From Sequoia sempervirens (taxonomy: Eukaryota; Streptophyta; Pinopsida; Cupressales; Cupressaceae), in the NCBI GenBank assembly GCA_007258455.2, contig VDFB02193867.1, positions 532,323,071-532,387,070 of the forward strand: DNA of 64,000 bases, read 5' to 3'. A program made the position numbers and the translations under genes. Shown here piece by piece: positions 57,200-64,000 of the stretch. Below the pieces are notes generated by a model, which saw only the letters and a program-made list of their open reading frames with translations, was not told where the DNA came from and ran no database searches. Positions within the stretch are counted from its first letter, which is position 1, and each line of letters starts with the position of its first letter.

Positions 57200-59989
57200 A
57201 GATGCTAAGATAGACAAGATTAACATTGTAGCATAGAACCTACTTAGTGATAGGCAAGAAAACATGAATATACACAAAAGCTTTGATAGACAAAACAGCG
57301 TGATGTAACTGAAGTTATAACTGCATCTTTATACTCAAAGAAAAACCATAGAATTTGGAACACAAACAATGGGCCAAGCTAGGATTAAACCGTAGAAAGT
57401 TCTCCTAATAGAACTTTCATCTCTGCCAAAATCCGGGTCAAAAACATTTCCTCTCATGAAAATGACACCTTGTTCATTTGTCTTCTTGTGGAATTTGAGC
57501 ACATTACAAATCATAATAAATACTATTCTCTCCTATGAAACTAATGCTCTTCTAAACATCCAACATACCTCAATCCATGCTACAACATCTAATATTTTGA
57601 AGAAACTTTGTATTCTTATATTGTACACAAAAAAGTTATATTAATGTCCACAAATAATCAAAATAGGTTGGTGAGATTCATAAAGCACAACCAATTATCA
57701 AAAAGTAGCACTAGGGTAGAAACGCCCCATGTTATAATAAGTAACTAAACATAGGAAAGATCACATTAGTGATCTTGTAATTTCCATAAAGAGGGGTCTT
57801 GAAAGAGGCTTGAAAGGTCGAATTAAAAACATTACAGTGTTGTCCATATACATGATATTTGATAGTGAAAATCTAAAATCTAAGTAAACACCATAGTTCC
57901 ACAGAGTTTGGAACAAGGGGAAGGGGGGACCAAGGACCTAAATTAGGGGATAGTTGTAAGTTGGTGGATATACAACCAAAGTGGGGGTTCAGGGGTGTGG
58001 CACATTGCAGCATCAAGGAGCAACTACAAATCTTAAAGACCATGACACACTTCATTTTCATAATTAAATCATGATGGTTTTTGCATAACCAAGTCCTCAC
58101 TATTTCAAATGAATTCTTCATTCTTCAAAGAACTAATGGTGAAGATGCATAATTTGACCAATCTAAATGATGAGGGCTATGCAGTTAAAGACAAGAATAT
58201 TGCCATTCTTGAATTTTTCTATTTATTTTCTTCTTTTTGATTTGGATTGAGGGTGGGATGTCTTTTTATAGGTTTTGAGTGTTTTGGGTGTGTGGGGGGC
58301 CAATATGACTTTTAGGGTTAGGGCTAGTTCCCTACTTTTCTTTAAAAATCCTTTTAAAAACTTACTTTTTTGATGTTTTAGACATGAGGAATGGCAACAA
58401 GTTTTTGGAACATTTGAGGGATGTGATGACACTTCTTGTAAGTATTGAGGATGCCTCAACATCCCCTCAATGGCCCCATTAGGGGTATACTCTAGAAATG
58501 TCCCTTGTCTATTGGTGGCAATAGGGAGGGGGTTGGGAGGTGTGATGTTGGTAGGCATGGGTGAGTACATCCCCTTGGTGTCCTACTTTCTTGGGGATGT
58601 CCTCATCTTAGAAATAACCCATTTTTGGGGGATGTGTCCTCATGGAACATTGGTAAACATGAAGTCTAAGAGAAAGATGAACAATACAAGAGGGCATAAA
58701 TTAAAATAGATGAAATCCCAAGCTATAGGATAAAGGACAACTATAGATGGGCTTGTGAGGGAAGGAACCCTTACATTTTTATCTATTACTACAAATGGGC
58801 CCAAGTAAGAATTGTAAATGCTTATAGAGCAGTGTCCAAGACTATCAGGGTCAAGCCACAAAATCTTGGGAGGAAGTCAAGTAATTTGCTTAGAGCCTCT
58901 CCTAATATCCAAGGTCAATGAAATTTGGTAGTGTATAAAAAGTTAGTAACACTTGTTTGTATCCATGACCTAGGTTGTAGACAAGGGGAAGGCCCTTGGA
59001 ATTGAATGTGAATGCAACTAAGGGGGTTGGAGTGCTTTGGTAGTGACACACAAAGAGGAACATCCTCTTACTAATATATTTTCCTCTACCCATGGTTTTT
59101 TCATATCCTATGGACATATACTCCCTTCAATTTTTCTAATGGTTTGAAGGAAGTAAGTAATCAACTCGACAACTTTAGGGGTTGCCTTATTGACCCTTTT
59201 CTAAGAAGCTGACTAGGGTCACACACCTTTGATCAATGCATTGAAGGAAGATAGATATAAATTGCTCAAGTCTCTTTATAGAAAGTGACATCTCCTATAG
59301 ATCCTACAAAGAAATCCTAGAAAGTGAGTTTGGAATTTGGAAAAGAATACTATATATTCTTTAGGAGTTCACATTGGTCACATAATATGGAAAAATGAAG
59401 AGCATATCGAAGAAAAATAAGAGGACACTCTAATTCCAATTTTCACAAGGAAAAATATCTAGAACTTTAGATAAAATTCAAGTGTTCCACATATAAGGCT
59501 TTGACATTGAAGTTCAATTACAATAGTTTCATTTAATGGGGTTCTTAATAGAATAAATGGTATATTTTGCATTTGTTCTACTATAGGGGTAAAAAAGAAT
59601 ATGTTGGAATTAATTGACCATGTGACATTGTTATTATAGACAAAAGGAACTACATAAGGTCAACCAATTAGGAAGGATCTAGAGTAGATTTATTATCATT
59701 CCCTTATCACCAATTTCATGTTATATTTTTATCCTTGTTATTCTAAAGATGTTCTTCCTTCAATAATGCAACAATACTCTATGGTTCCCCCTCAAAACAA
59801 AAGTGTAGCCATCAACAACCTTGATTTGTGTGCAAGTGTGTTGAAGGTGCAGTCAAAGGTGGCATCAACATCATCATTGTGCAACACTGATGGCTGACCT
59901 CACCTTGGTTTTTGTATGGTTGAGAGATCAACATGGGCAGGACATGGTTATAGGATAATAAGGCCTAACTATGAGTTGAGTTTTCATTG
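57200..59989. other. Intergenic DNA, nothing recognised
   Basis: Frames at 57873-58121, 58223-58570, 58470-58709, 58640-58861 and 58902-59117 have no recognisable domain and overlap on opposite strands. The stretch 57900-58700 has several G-rich runs (GGGGAAGGGGGGACC, GGGTGTGTGGGGGGCC). No LTR ends could be placed. Confidence 0.45.
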
Positions 59990-60499
59990 ACATAAGTGCC
60001 CAATTAATTCAGGGTTCAGGTACTTTGATCAGGATTTATTTTTTTTGGTACGTTTGATTAAGATTTATTAGTTGTTAGACTAGATTGATTGATTAGTTAG
60101 ACAAGTCGATTGATTAGTTAGACAAGCTGATTGATTAGTCACTTTTTGTGTCACTCTAGTGAGTTGTAAGCTTAACTTGGAGATTTATTTGAAACCTCAT
60201 TTGGTTTCTCTTAGTTAGATTCCTAGTTCACTTGTCTATTTAAAGGGTGCACATTCTATTCTAATCATGACATGCATATAGTCTCATTTTCCAAGATTTC
60301 ATTCCAATGCAATGTATTTCTTTTCAGATTTAAAGAGAAGATAATCACAAGTTAGAGAGTTCAATATTATGTATGTGTTTGTAGATTAGGGTAGTTAGAA
60401 ATTATTGTTTAATTGAAGTTTACGTGTGTTTTAAGCCATCTAGATTTAGGACTAAATTCTCTGAGTGCAAAAACTGCTTCCATGGTTTGAGAATTAACA
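59990..60499 (+). repeat. 5' LTR (partial) of a plus-strand copia relic
   Basis: The right end is fixed at GAGAATTAACA (60499) by the primer site that follows. A TATTTAAAGG box lies near 60236 and an AATGCAATG poly(A)-like region near 60306. A short tandem repeat sits upstream at about 60080-60145. The left end is not resolved. Confidence 0.6.
60080..60145 (+). repeat. 22-bp tandem repeat in the LTR
   Basis: TTAGACAAGTCGATTGATTAG and TTAGACAAGCTGATTGATTAG follow a diverged first unit (TTAGACTAGATTGATTGATT). Such repeats upstream of a TATA box often act as enhancers in LTR U3 regions; here this is inference. Confidence 0.7.
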
Positions 60500-60511
60500 T
60501 GGTATCAGAGC
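60500..60511 (+). other. Primer-binding site, perfect initiator-Met match
   Basis: TGGTATCAGAGC follows the LTR end directly, an exact match to the plant initiator-Met complement. It marks a plus-strand element. Confidence 0.88.
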
Positions 60512-60699
60512 ATGTAATCTAAAGTTTTCCAGATTTTTGTATGGGGTGGGCTGCTACCTGAGAGGGAGCTTCAAAGCATTTCAACAGTTGTGATGCCCTT
60601 TCTTTAATTATTGAAGTGATCCATACTTGTGAGAAGTTGTAGATTTGAAGTATACCAGACTGATTGATTCTAGGAGAAGCAAACATGATCGAATTCTGT

Positions 60700-61850
60700 T
60701 TGAGAGAGTGTGACCATTTAGAGGGTGCTTCAAAATTTACAGATTGGAAGTGCAGATGCAAGATGCTATTGAATGAGGTTGATCTTTGGAGTTTTGTGGA
60801 GATGAAGTTTGCAACTCCAATCAGTTGTGTTTAGTTAACCTAGCATAACAAAAATTTGGCCAAGCTGAAGTAAATCATCCTAGATTTGGTGGATCATTTT
60901 CTTTTTCAAATTGTAGAGAAGAAGATAATGAAGGAGATGTACAATTCCTTGATCCAATTTCTAATAGAGTGTGAAAATTTCCCACAGGATGTTGCTAAAG
61001 AACATTCTCAATGTCACACACATGAGTGATATAGACACAAAGCCTAGTAATCTTATGATCACTAAGCTTTGAGATCAGATGTTTGGAGGTGGCAAATAGT
61101 GATGTGGTACCGATAGCTATAAATGAGTTATCTCAATCTTGGGATCCATTTTTTCATGGTGTCTGTGCCCATGAAAAGCTTTGGGATGACTCTTTCTAGG
61201 AGATCAGACATGAGTTTATTTTAGATAGAGAAATTTAGAGAGTCAAAACCTAACCCTCATTAGGAAGATGAGGAAAGGTGGTAAGAAAGGATCTAAAAGG
61301 GTTCGAAGGCCGAGGAGGAAGCATGAGATTCTTTGGACTAGGGGAAGGAAGAATTGAGTCATGTGAAGTGTTTCAATTGTCACAAAATGGCCCCCTATGC
61401 ATCTCAATGTCCCAAGTGGAAGAAAGCCAAGAAAAAATAGTAGCAAGAGTTTGTCGAGAGTGGAGAAACTTCAACTAGAGTAGATGAGTTAGCATCCAAA
61501 CTTGAAACAAATTTCTTCATGGTTGGTGTAGGGTGGTGTGTAGATGATAGAGAATCCAAACACATGACATTCAAAAAGAAGGTGTTCAATAGAGTTAAAT
61601 AAATTATATTAATGTTCGTAGATTACCAAAAGTAGGTCATTGGGACTCAAGAGGAAATCAATTTACAAAAGGAGTTTTGGGAAGATAATCCTAAAAGGGC
61701 CCACAAATGGGAAGAATAAAAAAAAAGAAATACAAAACAACATGGGACTACAAATACAAGTGGTTGAGAAACTAGTACAAATAGCCATGACTGGGAAACA
61801 AGAATCGCTAGGAACAAACATTAAGGAAAAGTGGAGATCATTGAGTATCA
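60700..61850 (+). pseudogene. Copia gag and protease relic
   Basis: Downstream of the primer site the plus strand has pieces of gag: EVANSDVVPIAINELSQSWD, then FILDREI across a stop. A zinc knuckle near 61366-61410 reads CFNCHKMAPYASQC, with the expected His replaced by Pro. About 150 bases later VDDRESKHMTFKKKVFNRVK (about 61540-61600) corresponds to the protease active-site block, with DSGAS degraded to DDRES. Nothing of integrase, RT or RNase H follows before 61951, so the element is truncated. Frames at 61278-61478 and 61640-61858 are by-products. Confidence 0.7.
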
Positions 61851-61950
61851 CTATCTAGGCTAGAAATGGTGAGTCATGGGTACCATCATTAATCAATTTG
61901 AAGGAATGGATACAAGATATTATAATCACTCAGTGAGGAGTGTTCAAGTG

Positions 61951-62204
61951 TAATATCCCCTTTTGGGATATTCCTAAATTTAGGCCCGCAAAACAATAAT
62001 AATCACTAAAAACTCATATTAGTAATAGCAAGTATCGACTTTATGGCAACACTCAAATTTTAATACATGAAATATTATAATATAGAGAGCAATCCACCAT
62101 AGCTAAAGCATCATAATAGTTAGATCTATAGTTCATAGCAACATTACCATTTGAATTCAAAATATATTAATATCATTAATAATTATTCTAAGACATTTTC
62201 TTAG
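61951..62204 (+). repeat. LTR-like start and unassigned sequence
   Basis: TGTAATATCCCCTTTTGGGAT at 61951 has the TGTAA..CCC form of a gypsy LTR start. A matching ..GGGATATTACA end is not present in the window, so if real the LTR extends past 64000 and would include repeat copy B. Copy A has no such start upstream of 26599. Confidence 0.35.
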
Positions 62205-64000
62205 TATCCAAGTAATCTTGAGGTCCACGATGTTCTCTGCTACTTGTGGGTGTTCAAATAAAAAAAAAGTATTAAACAAAGGATATTCAACTACGAATTC
62301 ATAGAACTCAAATAATCCATTTAGATGTTGTGATTCAACTTGCTATGATGCAATAATATTGATGTTATGCTGCCAACATTTGATGTCTTACTCTTGTCTA
62401 TTGGTGTAGGGGATGCCTATCATAATATGCAAAAAATTCTAAATTTAATTAAGAATTATTGACATTTTTGCAAGTCCTAGTAATTTGCTGAGGGACTCAA
62501 ATCACAAGATGTATAAAACAAAAAATGAATATATAGTATAAATAACAAATATAAAAATCAGGTTCAATGGATTCTATTAAGCTATTCATTTTGAATGACA
62601 AATCAAGGTCGATTTGTATATATGAAAGGGAACTATGGTAGGCAACAAGAATTTATTTCTTTTCATGCACTTTTGACTTGAAATTTTGATCTACATTTTA
62701 TAATAAAGGTCGATCCTCTATAATAGCTACCATATATGATATTTATCCTTGCATTATACACAAACTCTACTAAGAAAAAATATGACATACTTTTCTTCGC
62801 ATGCCTTCACATTTTACAAGAAAAGGATACATGAATTAAAGAATTTAATGTTTAGGTAGACTAAAAATTACAAATTTCTTTAATTAGTTGTGTCCACTTT
62901 TCTCCCTAATGAGCAATCGGTTATAGATCCCAAAAAGTTAAGAGTCAATTTTATCATGATCAAGGCATTTCCAACTTCTAATAAGGAGATGGAGATATGG
63001 ATGATGATTAGGTGTTCAATGACATATTTGAAAATTAAGGGTTGGATGGCTTCATCCCCAAATCGTGGCCATCAATGGGGTTTTGAATTAGGGTGGATGT
63101 ACAATCATTTTGTGAGGCTGAAATATGCATCCTACTTGAAAGTGACATAGACATATAAATATTTCAAATTATATCGTCTATGTGATTGGGTAGGACTACT
63201 TTGTTTTTATAGGTTCACACCCGTCTTTCAATAACTGGAAGGTATTACTCAATTGGCTAGAAGTACGTGGAGTGAAAAGAGAGGGAACAAGTGAAAATGA
63301 GTAGGGAAAGGATGAAGTGGAAACAAGTGTGTGGATTTCCACAAAAACTCCTTTTTACTCTAATACAACAACCCACATTCTTAATTTCTCATTCACATTT
63401 TGTAGTTGTTTGTTTTGTTCTATTTGAACATTAGGTATCTCCAAATCTTCATTTGTAATGCAAGCCAATAAAATTATAGAGATAATTTTTCATTAGAAAC
63501 CCTTTTCTTAACAACATAAACTAACTTTAACCAATACATAGACTAAATACATCTTAGCCTAGTATAAATTTCCTTTGTTTGATTTTCCCAGTAAAGAGTA
63601 TTCTATGTTTTCAATAAGATGTATTATTAGGACTGATATTTGCAATTGTAGCTATGTAAGTTTATGTTAGAAATTTAAGATTTTTCTCAAGTCTAATAGT
63701 GGAAAAAAAAATTTGAACTCCTTCATAGTTTGAATTGAACATTATGCACTACCTTTAAACTCAAACATTGAAACCTTTGATAAATAATACTTGCGAGGGT
63801 TTATATCAAAACAACTAATGGGTGTCTAGTTAAACTCTATAAAAGTAACTTTGAAAAGAGTTTTAAATATGCCTCATTGGTTGAGTGATTATAGTTCTAC
63901 CATAAATGTAACAATGATTCATTGTCATGGGTTAGATCTATTTCTTGTTGTAAAGACCATTTTAAAAATGTTTAGTCTACTTACATCCATTTTACAGTGA
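62205..64000 (+). repeat. Dispersed repeat, copy B (uninterrupted)
   Basis: It aligns in the same orientation with copy A (26599-28201, then 48438 onward). At about 63655-63665 it reads CTATGTAAGTTTATGTTAG, exactly the sequence split in copy A by the copia insertion, so it is the empty site. It lacks about 150 bases present in copy A. The plus frame 62890-63150 (86 codons) lies inside; its counterpart in copy A has several stops, so it is probably not a gene. Confidence 0.88.

Noticed and set aside
62890..63150. 86-codon frame in repeat copy B as a small gene
   Set aside because: The aligned region of copy A has several stops and frame changes, so the frame is not maintained.
1..64000. CRISPR arrays, rRNA, tRNA genes, bacterial-type operons
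   Set aside because: No regularly spaced short repeats or RNA-gene signatures were seen, and the content is plainly plant nuclear. The TGGTATCAGAGC-like matches are primer-binding sites, not tRNA genes.

Overview
This window looks like intergenic DNA from a large, transposon-rich plant genome. A seed plant is certain from the LTR-retrotransposon families, the F-box gene and the DOMON/cytochrome b561 gene. A gymnosperm is my best guess, from the deeply decayed nested LTR elements, long LTRs and very low gene density, but nothing in the sequence proves it. The DNA is AT-rich. Almost every recognisable open frame is a piece of a dead Ty3/gypsy or Ty1/copia element. Only two host-type genes are visible, and both look broken.

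Layout. 1-5569: AT-rich DNA with LTR relics (best at 3190-3742 and about 4560-5096) and an AGTTT microsatellite. 5575-11938: a structurally complete minus-strand chromovirus (Ty3/gypsy with chromodomain), with two LTRs, an initiator-Met primer site and a perfect TTCCA target duplication, but an inactive gag-pol. 12800-19110: an older minus-strand Ty3/gypsy relic whose RNase H is split by a 4.0-kb LTR-type insertion (13759-17761, duplication AAGAT). 19998-22066: a solo-LTR-like element (duplication CCTAA). 23505-23745: an AT-rich foldback. 23980 to about 25380: an LTR relic.

28202-48437: a 20-kb nest. A minus-strand Ty1/copia element carries a 10.8-kb gag-only Ty3-type element (28401-39206, 3.4-kb LTRs) inside one of its own LTRs. 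It also carries a 3.5-kb non-autonomous element with 279-bp LTRs (42268-45757) inside its integrase. The copia target is a repeat (copy A, 26599-28201 plus 48438 onward) that appears uninterrupted as copy B at about 62205-64000. Copy B therefore preserves the empty insertion site.

48780-61950: the least TE-dense part. It has a 578-bp tandem duplication with a conserved hairpin (49445-50600), a single-exon F-box gene with one premature TAG (51647-52807), and a two-exon fragment of a DOMON/cytochrome b561 gene (56383 to about 57199). A plus-strand copia relic with a perfect initiator-Met primer site follows (about 59990-61850). A new LTR-like start lies at 61951, just before repeat copy B.

Relative timing can be read from the nesting. 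The gypsy relic is older than its 4-kb insert, and the copia element is older than its two passengers. The 3.5-kb passenger is the youngest I can score: about 8 differences between its 279-bp LTRs by eye, against roughly 10% in the stretches of the other nest LTRs I compared. I see no operon, CRISPR array, rRNA or tRNA gene. The content is transposon archaeology plus two degenerate plant genes.
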